A DNA stretch of 64,000 bases from Entonaema liquescens (lineage: Eukaryota > Ascomycota > Sordariomycetes > Xylariales > Xylariaceae), in the NCBI GenBank assembly GCA_902805475.1, contig CADCSX010000002.1:310001-374000 (forward strand), in the 5' to 3' direction. Each line of letters starts with the position of its first letter. Position 1 is the stretch's first letter. The translations under genes and the position numbers were made by a program. Shown one piece after another: positions 1 to 13,082 of the stretch. The notes beneath the pieces are model-generated. The model ran no database searches and was not told the DNA's origin. It saw nothing but the letters and a program-made list of their open reading frames with translations.

Positions 1-1640
1 TTATATTATTTATGGTTAAAATATTTTATTTTATTTTTATTAATTTAGTTATTAATTATTATTAAATAATATATTATAAATATAATATTTATACAATTTT
101 GATTTTAACTTTTTTTTATAATTATATAAGTTTTTTTAATTGATAAATAAATATAAAAATATTAATATAAATAATATATTTTTTAAAAGATATAATATTA
201 ATAAAATGGAGATTTATTTATAAAAAATTAAAATATTTGATTATTTTTAAAGAAATTTTTTTATTATTATTTTTATTATTTTTATTATTATTATTATTAA
301 TGATGCCATGGTTATTATTATTTGTAAAATTTTATAATATTATTTAATAAAAAGTTTATGTAATAATGTTTGTAATGTTAATAATTATTATAAAAATATT
401 AAAGTTAATATGGTTTTTTTATAAGTTCGGGTTTATTATATAAAATTGATTTTTTATTATAATTTAATTAATTTTAATTAATTTTAATAAAAAAAATAAT
501 TAAAATAATATTTTAAAAAAAGTAAATAATAACGGTGATGATAATTATTTAAAAAATTATTTAATAATAACGGGTTATTCAATTATAATAAGTTATTTAA
601 TAATAACGAAAATATTAATGGTATTTAATAATAAATATTTAAATTTTATTTTAAAAAATTATCCGATAAACGGTATAAAAAATAAAAATATAATAATTAA
701 TTTAAAAAGTTATTCTAATAGTTTTAATAAAAATAATAAAGTTTATTATTATAAAATTTTTAAATTATTATTAAAACGGTAATATGTTTATAAGTTAATA
801 GGAATAAATTTTAAAAGATTAATATAACGAAGTTAAAACGGTATAAAAATTAATTTAATACGTTACGAGTTTTTTATAATAATAAATATAAAAAATATTT
901 TAAAAAATATAATAAATTTGTTAAAAAAAGTAAATATTATTGTAAAAAAATTATAATTATTTTAATTAAATTATTATAAAAGTTAAAAAGTATTATATTT
1001 TTTTTTAACATTTAAAAAAATAATAAAATTACTTTTTCGATTTTATTTATTAAATTAAATAAATAATATTTTTATATTATAATGTTAAACTTTTTTTTAA
1101 TAAAGTAAAAATTAATTAAATAAAAATAAAATTATATTTATTAATTAATATAAAAAAAAAAAAATTTATTTTTAAAAAATAAAAAAAATATAAAATTTAT
1201 TTATATATTTTTATAAATATTAATAGTAATTAATAATAAAATTATAAACGATCGTTAAATTAATAATCATTAATGAAATTTATTATAAATGTAAATTATT
1301 AATAAAAATTATTAATAAAAATTAAAAATAATGATTTATTAATAAATAAACTTTAATAATAAAAATTAAAATAGTTATTATTTATTAAAAAAAACTCACA
1401 ATGGTTTAATTGGGTTGGTAATTAACTTTAATTTAGTTTAATTTAATAAAAATCTTTCGATTTAATAAAAAATAAAATGTTTATTATAATTTATAATATT
1501 ATAATTAAAAAATAATTAAAAAAATAAAATAATAAAATTACCAAATATTATAATATAATATAAATATAAATTAAATTATATTATTATATTAATTAAGTTT
1601 TATAAAAGAATTTTTAAAATAATAGATATAAAAATACATT
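1..1640. mobile_element. Right end of a RIP-degraded AT-rich block
   Basis: The sequence is almost entirely A and T, with stop codons in every frame and no long open frame. Residual C is often followed by G. This is the composition of a transposon mutated by repeat-induced point mutation. Composition changes over a few tens of bases around 1640. The block starts outside the window, so its class and left end cannot be seen. I found no terminal repeat or protein motif in it. Confidence 0.6.
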
Positions 1641-2217
1641 TAAGATATATAAGTCCTTATATAAATCTTGTAAATCCATGTCATATGACACTAAGGCTGT
1701 CAATTGCCTTTTAATTTCTATCGTTGTATATTCCCTACTAAAGATAACCCCGCCCAGTAGCTATATTCGACGGAGGTACTTAAATCCTCATTTAAATTGT
1801 AACTCGAGATGTTTCCAATACTTGTGCTTTGTCTGCTGTCCCACAAAGCGGCAGAACTTCATAGAGCTAAAAGCGGAACTTGCTTACATTAGGCAAACTA
1901 CGCCTGAATTAAATATACCTAGCCACGTAGGTACCTATTAAACAACTTGCTGTTTACATGTAGATAGCATCTCTACCTTTTATTTAAGACTAGTCAAATT
2001 GATTATCTATTCCAGGATAGGGTCACAGCTAGCCAACCCAAATACTCTAACAAAACTTTGATATCCTTGAAGTTCTTTAAAATGAATACCTCACAGGATA
2101 ATCCACTCACACAGTACCAGACTACAGCCCCCTGTATATATACCATGGTAGCCTACCTGGTAATCATAAGATGCTATACAGATAATGATATAGATGATAT
2201 CATGTCTCTAAGCTCTC
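1641..2217. other. Normal-composition island, no supported gene
   Basis: Base composition is ordinary here. Short open frames at 1678-1941 and 2058-2243 have no recognisable domain, no clear splice continuity and look like chance. The stretch lies downstream of the CorA-like gene and probably contains its 3' untranslated region. Confidence 0.4.
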
Positions 2218-3276
2218 TTAATCGACCGTCTTCCTCAACTTAGCAAGTCTCCCGTTGGGTTCCAACAGGTCCATGCAGACCTGATCCCCTCCTTGCTCGC
2301 TCTTACTGTCCCCCTGTTCAGCATCAACTTTAACTAACTTTACACACTTGAGTGACCAAAAGAGTCGTTTGGTCTCTTGCCATAAGAGATGACCTGATAC
2401 TGCAAGGGTGAGGACGGCAGCGACCACTAGGAAGATCCACCAGTGCTTCCACGCCATAACTCCAGACCCAGTTTCCTCCTTTGCGAAATCAATCGCATTA
2501 GTCCCGGATATCGTCTGTAGGCACACATTATCGTTAGCGCTATAGTTTGAGATGTGATGTATTATAGATGTGGTATATTGGAGGCTTACAGCTACCACGG
2601 TAATGGGAAGAAAAACCATCGTGACAACGGCAATTCTCCTAAGTGAGATGCTGTCATCTCGAGTAGTCTCAGCTACGTCGAGTTGGAGCTTGGAATCATT
2701 GAACCGGAGTTTAGAATCATTTCGGCAATTATAACCATCAAGCTAGTGACTGCCAATTAGTGTATTTTTGCTCGATCTGTCCCATAGGTATTTGCGTCGG
2801 TTTAGGAATACTTACGAGTGCCACATCTAGTCCCGCCAATTTCTCTACCCCTTGTCGTCTCCTTTGTCGCGATCTAGCCGCATTTTGTAGGTTCGTGATT
2901 CTTTTGTGCATTGCTTTCCATGACGCCCCTGAGTACTGAGGCATATGTGGTATATCCTGATACTCAACCATTGTATTTTGAGTGAACTGAAGTGAGCCCA
3001 ATTCGAATTCCAAGTCGTAGTCGAGGTTAATTAACCCGCGTCGTGTTATATTGAGAAGGTGAAACGTTCGAAAAACGGCGGTAGGAGGACCGATGTTGCT
3101 ATTAAGTACACCCTTACAGTAACGATCCATTTGTCTTTCACGGGCCTGTAAGCTGAAACGGTGCATATTGCAGTATGTCTCATTCAGTCTGCTAAACTCC
3201 TCACAGAATATGGCTAGTGCGTGGAGAGGGCAGGTGTTTATTAAATGATAGTTATGTTGCATGGCCTCAACGATAA
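2218..3276 (-). pseudogene. 3' part of a CorA-like transporter gene split by a Gypsy insertion
   Basis: Exons 3276-2816 and 2742-2218 are joined across a 73-nt intron (donor GTAAGT, branch CTAAT, acceptor CACTAG). Near the C-terminus the motif TTRDDSISLRRIAVVTMVFL precedes a first membrane segment (FLPITVVAVSL); a second follows (WWIFLVVAAVLTLAVSGHLLW). This two-helix arrangement behind a charged stretch is typical of fungal CorA-like metal-ion transporter proteins. I see no canonical GMN motif. An ATG exists at 3262, which would give 323 residues, but the frame stays open upstream to the insertion point at 3276/3277. The missing N-terminal part lies on the other side of the element at 10758-11138 in the same frame. 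A truncated protein could be made only if an LTR promoter or a cryptic start is used. The exons look free of RIP mutations. Confidence 0.8.
3272..3276. repeat. Left target-site duplication GATAA of the Gypsy element
   Basis: GATAA sits directly before the TG that begins the left LTR. The same five bases occur at 10758-10762 on the far side. Both copies occupy the same codon phase of the interrupted CorA-like gene. Confidence 0.75.
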
Positions 3277-3470
3277 TGTCAAAGATGAGCCTGTGAGTGA
3301 GGTCATATATAAAGTAAATATAAGAAGTAATAACGTGGTTATTATATAGTAATAAATAATAATAATAATTTATTAACGTTTAATCTTTTAATTAATAGCG
3401 AAGGCGCGGAGTGTTTTTTATATATAATATATATTATAAATTTATCTTTAATTTTAATTAATTATTTTTA
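3277..3470 (-). repeat. Left LTR of the Gypsy element
   Basis: This aligns without gaps to 10553-10746 (offset 7276), and most differences are C/T or G/A as expected from RIP. It begins TGTCA on the plus strand, which reads TGACA at the element's 3' end on minus. The outer ~50 bases are not mutated, whereas the inner part is strongly AT-biased. Confidence 0.8.
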
Positions 3471-6400
3471 TTATTACGAAATAATTATAATAATGTTAAA
3501 AATATTTAATAAATTTAAATAAAATATTTACGTTTTTTATAAAAATTTTATAAAAATAACGTAAATTATTTTATAATTTTTTCGTTTTTAATATTAATTT
3601 TTTACGTATATATTATTATTTTTTTTTTATTATTTTTTTTATATTATTTTCTAATAATAATTATATTATTTCTTTTATTATTATTTTTTATTTATTATTT
3701 TTAATATTAATATAATTATTATTTCGTTATTTATATTATTATTATAATTTTCTGTTTTATTTTTTATTATTGTTATTTAATTTTTTTTATAATTTAAAAA
3801 AGTTAAAAAAAGCAATTATTACGTTATTATAAAAAAAATAATTATATATTTAATGTATTTTTTTATTTTTTAAATAATAATTATTAATTTATTAAATAAT
3901 TATATTAATTAAATATATTTATTATTATTATTAAAATAAAATTTATAATAATGTAATTTTTTTTATTTTTATTTTATTTTATTTATTTATATATTTTATT
4001 AATTTATTAATATTTTAAAATTTTATAAAATAAATTTTTAACGTTTTTTAAATATATATAATAATATTATTATAATAAATTTACTTTTATATATTATTTA
4101 TTAATTTATAATTAATTTATTATTTAATAATTAAAAATTTATAATATTTAAATTTAAATAAAAAAAGTTTTTTAAAATAAAAAAAATAAAAAGTAATTTT
4201 TTACTATTTATTTTATTAAAATTATTAGTAAAAAAGTAATAAAAAATTAAAAATGTTATTTATTATTTTAAAATTATATAATTTAAGTTACGAAACGAAT
4301 TATTTAAATAATTAAACGAGTTAATTGTATTTTTAAAACTTTATTAATTGTTTAATAAATAATAATTAATTTTTTAAACCGATTTTTTATTATATATAAA
4401 AAAATGATTAATAAATATTTTATTATTATTTTGTTTAATTTATTTATTAATTTATTATTTTATAATATTAAAATATATTTTAAATAAAAAATAATAATAA
4501 TAATTTTAATAAAAATGTTAATATAAAGGTTAATAATAAAGTTAATAAATTAAATAATAATTAAAATATTTTTTATTAATTTTTTTTTTAATATTTTTAT
4601 ATTTTATATTATTTTATATATTATTTATAATTTATAATTAATAAGTAATTATTTTGTTAAAAATAAATTTATATTATTATTTATTTTTTTTATTTTAAGA
4701 ATAAATTATATTATTTTATAATAAGTTTTTTATTTTATAAATATATTTATTTTATATAAATATAGTATTTAATATATAATTGTTTTGTTATTTTTTTTAT
4801 TTTATTTTTATTTTTTTATTTTTTATATTATTTTTATTATATTTAATTAATTATGTTTAATAGTTTATTAATATTATTATTATATATATGTTTATTAAAA
4901 ACTTAATATTAAAGAAATATGTTATATATTTGTTATTAATATATTTATTTTTTTATTTATTTTTATTTTTTATTAGTTTATTATTATTTAAATATTTTAA
5001 TTAAATATTAATATTATAATAAAATAAAAAGATTTTATAATTTTATTTATAATAAAGTTAAAAAAGTTATTAAAAAAATATAATTAATTATTAAATAATA
5101 TTTTAATTTTTATTTAATAAATTTGCAATTTTAATTCTTTTATTTTTATTTGTTTTTTATTAATTTTTTTAAAATATTATTATTTAAGTTTAAAATAATT
5201 TAAAAAAAGCTTTAAATGTTGCAAAATAAATACAAAGTAAAAATAATATTTATATAAAGTAAAATTATTATATTATAAAATTAAATTGTAAAAAACGTTT
5301 AATTAAAATTGTTAAAAAAGCAAAATTATAATTTATTTACGGTATATTTATCTTAAGTAAAATACGTAATATTTTTAATTATTTTATTTATTTTTGTATT
5401 ATAATAAATAATATGTTTTTTATATATAATTTTATAATTAATTTTTTATAAAATTGTAATTTTAAAAAATAAAATTTTAATTTTAAAATTAAAAAAAATT
5501 TTCTTACTTTTTTTCTAAATAATAATTAATTTATAATAAATTTATTAATCAATATTAAAAATTAATATTAATGTTAAATTCTTATAGTTTTTTTTTTATT
5601 TTGTAATTTTTATTTATATGCGGTTTTTAATTTTTCCGAAACGTTTTTAACTTTTTTTTAAAAGTTATTAATATTATTATAATTTAATTATTTAATTAAA
5701 TATTATTTATTTTTTTTTTTAATTTTTTATATTTTAAAATTGTTTTTATAGTAAATTTGTTATTATCCATTAATATAATTAATTATTTTATTATTTTTTT
5801 ACCGGGTTTTTCGATATATAATTTTAAGTAATTTATATTAAATATATTATATATTTTATAATATATAAATAATTTTAATTTATAAATTATATTATATTTT
5901 TTTATTATTTTAATTATTTTAAATAAATTTAAATATTTATCCGTTAATTTTTTATTAAATTATTTTTAATTTATATATTTTATAAATATTAAAATTTTAT
6001 TTTATTTTTAAATATTTATTTAAATCATTTTTTATTGTATTATTTTATATATATTTTATTTAACGTTTTAAATAATTTAATTATAATAAATTTTATTTTG
6101 TATATTTTTTCGGTTATTTTTACGTTTTTTTATACGTTTTTTCTAAATTATAGCGTTATTAAATCGATAAAATCTTTAAGTTAAAAACTTATATAAATAT
6201 ATATTAAAATTTATTTATACGTTAAATATATTAAAGTATTATATACCCATTTAGTTAATATTAATTTTTTAATTTAATTGCTTTATTTATAATTATAAAA
6301 AATTTATAAATAATATTTTAAATTTTAATTTTAACGTTTAATTTATTTATTTATTTATAAATAAAATAACATATTTAACCATTAAATTATTATGAGTTTA

Positions 6401-8129
6401 TGGTAAAATATTAATTAAAATTTATTTATAAATAATAATTTTTTATTAAAAATAATTTCGTTTAATAAACTTATATATTTAAAAATATATTTAAAAAATA
6501 TATTTATTAAATTTAAAATTATAAGTTTTTTTATTATAAATATATATAATATATATTTAAAGAATTTATTAATAACCATTAATATATTATTATAGTTTTT
6601 TTTTATTTATATTAAAAACGTTAATAATTTAATAATGAAATTAAGTGAGATTTTTTTATTTAAATTATTAAATATAAGTAAAAAGTTTAATTTATTATAA
6701 AGTAAATATTTTTATATTTTAATTTTTTAATATATAACATAAATATTTATATAACATTTTATATTTTTTTTTAAATTATTTTAATAATAGCAATTTGTAA
6801 TTTGTTAAATTGTTTTTGCGATTTTTTAATAATTTAATAATGTTGTGTTATAATAATTATATAATATTTTTTTCTTTAATATTAAAAAAATATATATTTT
6901 ATTTTTAAACTTTAATAATTTATTTTCTTTTATTTAAAATAACGTGGTTATATCGTAACTTTTTTATTATTATTAAATTTTTAATTAAATATATTTATTA
7001 AATATTTATTTTTTATATATTTTTTTTTTAAAAATAATACGTTTAAATTTTTAATATTTTTTAAAACCGTTAATACGTACCCACATTTATAAAATATCAA
7101 TTAATTTTTTTTATTTTTTATTTTAATTACGTTATTATTATTTATTATTATTAAAGTTTTTTAATTATTTTTAAATTTTTTTAAAAACTTTAATGATATT
7201 TTTTTTCTAATATCATATATATTTAATAATAAAATATACATTTTTATAACTGTTTTTTATTTATATATATTTAAATTATTAATTATTAATTAAGATATTT
7301 TTTAATTATTTTAAAACTTTTTTTAAAACTTTAATAATATATTTTATTTAATTTTATTTTTTTTTTATATTTACGTAATTTAATTATTACAACATATTAT
7401 CGGTTAAATTTAAAGTTTTTAATTTATACACAATTTAAAAATTAAAATTTGTTAATTTTTTTATTTATTAAATTTATTTATTATTTAATTTTAATTTATT
7501 TATTAAATATTGTAGATTTAAATGATTAATGATTATTTTTATTATTTTTAATAAATAGATTAAGTAATGTTTTTATTTTTTAAATATGTTAATTATTATT
7601 AACATTTCCGCATTAAACATTATATAATTTATTTTAATATTTTGTAATTTTTTTAACGTAAAAATTATAAAATATCATTTATTATTATGTTTTTAAAATA
7701 ATATTACTTTAATTATTTATTATAAAACATTTGTTTTTAATTTTATAAGTAATTATATATTAAAATATTTAAATATAAAAATTTCCGTGAATTTTCTTTT
7801 TAAAGTTTTAAACGTTTTTACTATTTCTTTACTTAATTTAAAATTGGGTTATTTATTATTTTTTAATAAATTTATTAATAAGATAGTTAATTTTAAATAA
7901 TTTTTAATAAATTTTTTATAAAAATTTGTAAAATTTAAAAACGTTTATATATTATAAATATTAATAAGTTATGGTTATTTTATAATTACGGATATTTTAT
8001 TTTAATTTATTTTTATTTTTTTTAATTATAATTATAAAATTAAAAAACGTTATTTTTATTATATAAAATTTATATTTTTAAAAGTTAATATATAATTTTT
8101 ATTTTTATAATTAAGTTAAAACGTTATAA

Positions 8130-8500
8130 ATATTTTAAATATATTATTTTTTATTTTTTAAATAAATTAAAATATTATTAAAATAAATTATATATATTAT
8201 ATTTATTAGATTTATAAATACGTAATTAATATAATTTTAAAACAATATTAAAGTATTAAATAATTTAAATAATATTATAAAATATTTAAAATATTATTTT
8301 TTATTTATTTTTTTTACAAATACGTAATTAATAATATATATTTTTTAAGTTTAATTTTATAAAATATTTTATTTTAAATAATTTATTTAAAATTTTATTA
8401 ATTAATAATAAGATTATTTTATCTTTATAAATAACTTTATTAAATTTTTTATAATTTATATATAATTATAATTTATTATTTAATTTAAGGATAAATAATA
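8130..8500 (-). pseudogene. Remnant of Gypsy reverse transcriptase
   Basis: On the minus strand the stretch at about 8385-8317 reads KYFIKLNLKNIYY then LRIC, matching the Gypsy RT motif KYFTKLDLKNAYYRLRI. After a frame change, about 8186-8146 reads YFNNILIYLKN, matching the catalytic YxDDILIYS motif with both Asp codons turned to Asn. Several in-frame stops are present. These are the changes expected from G-to-A mutation of the coding strand. Confidence 0.75.
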
Positions 8501-10552
8501 TTAAAGTATTAACGGGGTTTTTAAATAATCGTATTTATTTTTTTTATAAAGCGTTATTTATATATTTCTTTAATTTTTTTAATTTTGTTTTTATTAAAGA
8601 ATATATTAATCCGAATAAAAGATTTTTTTTTTTTTCAAAGTTGATAAAATAGTTTTATTATTAATATTTTAAAAAAATAAAAATTTTAAAAATATTAAAG
8701 ATTTTTGTATATTTTTCGTACTTAAATAAAATTATGATTTTATTATTGTTTTTTTGTAAATTAAAATATTATTTACAAATATCGATTTTTTTTATTATTT
8801 TTAACGTTAACATAACCATCTTTTTTATTTTTTTAAAGGTTTTTTTAATTTTTTTTTTCTTTTATATTAAGTAAATTTTTATTATGTTAATATAATAATA
8901 TTATTTTTAATATTGTTTTTTTAAAATTACGTTAACGTTTATAAATTAAAGTATTTTTAAAATAATATTATAATTAAAATTTTAATTTATTATTTTTATT
9001 TTATTAAAGATATTATAAATAATATTTTAATTGTTTTTTATTTTTATAAATATAAAATATTAAATTAATATTTTATTTATTTTAAAAAAGCTTTTTAAAT
9101 TTTTTCTTAATAAAAACTTTATTATTATTATTAAAAATATACATTTTACTTAAATTAAATTAAAATTTATTTTTATATTTATTAAAGTTTATAAAATAAT
9201 TTATTTACGTTTTATTTACAATTTTATTATTATTTTAAATTTAATGCGAGTTAAAATGGATTTTTATTATGGATTTTATACTTTTTTATTTAATATTAAT
9301 ATTTAATTTATATTTTTTGTTATTTTTTTACTTTTCTTTTTTAAGTAATAATTTATTAAATATTTTAAGTTATTATATTTTTAATATATTATTTTAAAAT
9401 AATTATATTTAAAATGTTTTTATTTTTTTATATAAAATATATTTTTTAAATTATTACGGGTAAATAACAAATTAATTATATATTTAATTTGTATTAGGAA
9501 AATTATTTTATTTTGGTTTTAAATGGTTATTTAAATAGTATATTTGTAGCTCGTTTATTAATTATTTCTTTTTGGTTTTTTTTTTTTTTATTTTTTTTTT
9601 TATTTTTTTTTTTTATTTTTATATAATAAGTTCGAATAATTTAATTTAATTTTTTAATTTGTTTTTAGTTTTTAAAATAAAGTTTTTAATACATTTTATT
9701 TTTAATTTTAAAATGAAACGAATTAATAAATTAAATATTTTTGTTTTTTTAAAATAATATTTTAAATTTTTTACTTTTAATGTTTTATATTTATTTAAAA
9801 AAAAATAAATAATTTATTGGTTTTTTAATAAAGTTTTTATATTGTTATAAGTGCGTTAAAAGCCCATATATCTTTATTTTTAATTATATTTCGGAACCAT
9901 TTTTCCATTTTTTTTTAAATATATTTTTTTAATTTTTTTCGTTTAATATTAAAATAATAATATTATTATTACGCGGTTTTTTTTATTAAATAAATTGTTA
10001 CGAACGTTATTTTCTTTAAATTTATTTAATAATAATTTAAAAAAAATTTTATTTTTAATTTAATAATAAAAATAATTAATTTTACTCTTATTTTATTTTT
10101 TTTTATATTATATATTTAAAAAAGAAAATTTATATAATGTTAAATTTTTATTATAATTATTTTTTTTTTGGTTTTTTTTTTTTATAATTTATAATAAAAT
10201 TATGGTTTTTTTTTAAAGTTATTAATTATTTAATTTTCCTTTTTTTTATATTATTTTTCTAATTTTTATAATTATTTATTGAATTTTTAATTTATAAAAG
10301 TTTTAAAGTTAATATTATTTTATTATAAAATTATTAATAAAATTATTAATATTAATTTTATTAATATAAAATTTACGTTATTTATTAATTAATTATTAAA
10401 TATTTGTAACGTATTTGTTATTATATTATTAAATAATATTATATTTATTATAATTATTTAATTTTTTATTAATTAAGTTATTTTTTTTTATTAATTTAAA
10501 TATTATATTATTTTTAATAAATAATTTATATTAATAAATAAAAATGTTAAAT

Positions 10553-10757
10553 TATTAAAAATAAATTTATAAATAAAATTATATATAAAATAAATATAAA
10601 AAGTAATAATGTAACTACTATGTAATAATAAATAATGATGGTGATTTATTAACGTTTAATTTTTTAATTAATAATGAAGGTGCGGAGCGCCTTTTATATA
10701 TGATATATATTATAGATTTATCCCTAATTCTAATTAGTTATCCTTAGACCCCTAATA
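10553..10757 (-). repeat. Right LTR of the Gypsy element
   Basis: This is the partner of the left LTR. Homology is clear to 10746; the last 11 bases up to the GATAA duplication do not match the left copy. On minus this is the 5' LTR, and it contains a TATA-like stretch (CATATATAAAAGG, about 10690-10702). The part nearest the host gene (about 10676-10757) is nearly free of RIP changes. The terminal dinucleotide is TA rather than TG on minus, explicable by one RIP transition. Confidence 0.7.
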
Positions 10758-10762
10758 GATAA
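10758..10762. repeat. Right target-site duplication GATAA
   Basis: This is identical to 3272-3276 and directly flanks the right LTR. It lies in codon phase with the upstream exon of the interrupted CorA-like gene. Confidence 0.7.
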
Positions 10763-11138
10763 TATTGGCTCCGCCGAAGTCGCTTGTGATAATAATATAT
10801 ATTGCCGAGTTCGTCTGCGTTGATATTCCAAGAAGTAGTGAAAGGGGCGTCGATAGAACTGGAGCGTATGCCGCGGACGGGGTTCGGATGCATACATCTT
10901 GAACGAGCATTAGTTATGTCAAGCCAGTGCATTAGTGTCTCTTACGCGACGATGCGGGTTGTTCTCTTGGGACATCGCGGGAACAATTGACGCTGAAGAA
11001 ATGCCGACCATCTCTATGGAATAGAGCTTCTGCAGAGGCTACTGGTATATTGGCTCTTTCGAGTAGCCATAGGAAATGTGGTTCTTGAATGTTCATGGAG
11101 GTGCGTCCGTTGACATTGATTTCATCGGCTTTTAGCAA
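10758..11138 (-). pseudogene. 5' part of the CorA-like gene interrupted by the Gypsy element
   Basis: Minus-strand coding sequence runs from about 11138 to 10946, then a 48-nt intron (10945-10898; donor GTAAGA, branch CTAAT, acceptor CAAG), then an exon 10897-10758. The exon ends in codons for TSDFGGANII. Removing the element plus one GATAA copy continues this directly into VEAMQHNYHL of the downstream part, with no frame change. The segment before the intron contains LLERANIPVASAEALFH and HFFSVNCSRD, in keeping with the soluble N-terminal domain of fungal CorA-like proteins. No ATG lies in this exon; it seems to start at an acceptor (ATGTAG, about 11140), so at least one more 5' exon, not identified, should lie upstream. 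Confidence 0.7.
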
Positions 11139-12908
11139 CCTACATTCTGTTAATATTCAACCACTATCGCTTAATTTCAACTACGTACACCCTATCAACA
11201 TGAAAGCCATACGCGTTCCTAGAATTGATCTGGTCTTACATATTGTCAGCAAATTAAAGTATAGAACGTATATATTAATCCTAGGTTTATTTACCTTCAT
11301 ATCATCGACTAGTTGGTTGTCGACCTGCCGCCAACCATCTTGTATGTATAAACGAGCTTAAGTAGACTACTCGAAGCTAATTGTCGCCAAGCACGGCTCG
11401 TTAGATTGATCTTGACTCATTATGGCTCAATCTTAATCGGACTTGTCTTCAACGTTTTGTATGTGGCTGCGGTGGGTGGAGTATTGGCAACCGGATCCTG
11501 TTTCCGGGACCGCCATTTATACCGGATTATATACCAGACGGTATAAAGCGGGTATCTGAGATGTCTAACTACCACATGAGGCTGAGGCCATTCATGTATT
11601 GACTAATCCTCGATGTGTCAATTGTAGGGGTAGGGAACTGCAGCCTGGAGTGAGGTGATCAACCATAGTATATCCAACCTACCATACTTCGTTCACTTGA
11701 TTAGGTAGTTCTCCCAACTCCTAAGACTAGGTAGTCACATGTCTGCCTATCATGTTGAAAAGAGACCGAAATTCTAGTTTAGGGCTGTTATACGGCGTAT
11801 TACTACAGTAGGTAGCTTAAGCGTTATTATGTTAATTAAATTCCTCTTGCATAAGTGACGCCTTGTTCTGGCATATGAGAGGAACATGATAATCTCACAT
11901 ACCCTCGGTGCTCTTGAAACAGTTGTTCGAGTTCATGGGGGCGGCTACCTATCGGACTTAAAAGCATTCGGTAGAGATAATTACCCAATAGGTACTAGCT
12001 TTTGACTCCTATCCTATCCTATCATGCCAATAAGAAGCTATTCTGGCCTCTACGAGTTGCCAAAAACGGCTAAAACATTATAAAATTTTAGGTATAAAAG
12101 TCTGATACTATGAAATGGGTAGAAGGCACACCTCTCCGGGAGGATTCCGAGTCAATCCTTATTATTGCCTCTTAGTTGAAGTGCAACACCTATTAGCGGC
12201 GGGGAGTCAACTACCGGCGTTAATATGCGCCTTCGTGATGCGTGAAATATCTATCGCGGCAAGTGAGGTGACACTAAGGGCTATTGATGAAGGATTGCGC
12301 CCTGCACGCGCGGCTGGAGTAGGCTGGGGGCATTAGCTTTCCCGTCACCGGATCCTTAGGAATGTTACCGAATGCCAGGGGAGGAGACAGATCCTTTGAG
12401 ATCACGGTGCGGGTACTTAAGTGGTGTTTCGGCTATTGCTTAAGGTAAGTTGTTGGTATGCAAGTATGCGGCAAGACGCGGATGTAGTATCGGAGGAGGA
12501 ATTGAATCGCCTAAGATCTAAGTTGTCAAATATGCATTAGTAGGTGACATCGCAGGAATGTATTCCATGGCTTTCAACCGCATAAACCCATTCTTCGTCG
12601 TAAGCAGAGACAGGGGATTGTGCAATTAGTAGCTTTAAAGTTTATGGTTGCAATTGCGCCCAAACAAGGCGATCCTATAGAACGCTTCAGAGACAGCCAC
12701 GTCGCGTGGTCGACAATGCATCTGATATTATGTCGTATTGCGAGGCTTGCATGTGATAAGGCTGTAGACGTTGTATATTACAATAGGGGGACCTAGGATA
12801 TTTCTTGTTAACCTGTTTTGAGCCTCTGCGGGATACCTAATCCAGGACGGTGTTACCCGATCTAGGTATGATATACAGAACTGTTTTGTTGCCTAAGAAT
12901 GACTTGCC
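11139..12908. other. Non-coding or unresolved
   Basis: Composition is normal. Upstream exon(s) of the interrupted CorA-like gene probably lie within the first few hundred bases. A 73-codon frame at 12115-12336 has no recognised domain and no supporting splice signals. Nothing else is supported. Confidence 0.4.
11505..11552. repeat. Short imperfect inverted repeat
   Basis: Arms of about 16 bases (accgccatttataccg and the complement of cggtataaagcgggt) surround a ~13-base loop. It could be a decayed small transposon end or a hairpin; there is no further support. Confidence 0.35.
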
Positions 12909-12910
12909 TA

Positions 12911-13080
12911 TCCCCTTGGTTGGCAGTAAACAGCACGGCCTTACATAGCCTCTTAAAGACTATAAATGATAGACATGATTGGCCAATTTAGCAACGCATG
13001 GACTATTCTCTCTCTTCTAGCTAAGCCTTAAGTGTTGTTCTGAAAACAGTGGAAGTGCTGTTTACTGCCAGTCAAAGGGA
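12911..13080. mobile_element. 170-bp MITE with TA duplication
   Basis: Terminal inverted repeats begin TCCC and run about 26 bases (TCCCCTTGGTTGGCAGTAAA.. against TCCCTTTGACTGGCAGTAAA.. on the opposite strand). With the flanking TA included, 25 of 28 positions match, and the inner 15 bases are perfect. TA dinucleotides at 12909-12910 and 13081-13082 fit the target duplication of Tc1/mariner-type elements. The 118-bp interior has no coding capacity. There are no signs of RIP. Confidence 0.65.
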
Positions 13081-13082
13081 TA

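Larger units (their letters stand above)
3277..10757 (-). mobile_element. RIP-degraded Ty3/Gypsy LTR retrotransposon
   Basis: The element is about 7.48 kb, flanked by GATAA duplications and bounded by direct repeats of about 194-205 bp. The interior is very AT-rich and T-rich on the plus strand, which fits an A-rich coding strand on minus. Translating the minus strand across stop codons reveals Gypsy reverse transcriptase motifs near 8130-8500. No intact open frame remains, so it cannot transpose by itself. It inserted inside a CorA-like gene. RIP is known to act on duplicated DNA in Pezizomycotina, so other copies should exist elsewhere in the genome. Gag, protease, RNase H and integrase were not individually recognised. 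Confidence 0.85.

Noticed and set aside
2738..2816. 39-nt intron option in the CorA-like gene ending at GGGACAG
   Set aside because: It leads to a stop (NWQSLA end) and loses the downstream membrane segments. The 73-nt intron with a CTAAT branch gives a continuous protein.
10802..11361. Plus-strand frames over the 5' part of the CorA-like gene
   Set aside because: The minus-strand exons join in frame to the downstream half of the gene, which explains the sequence better.
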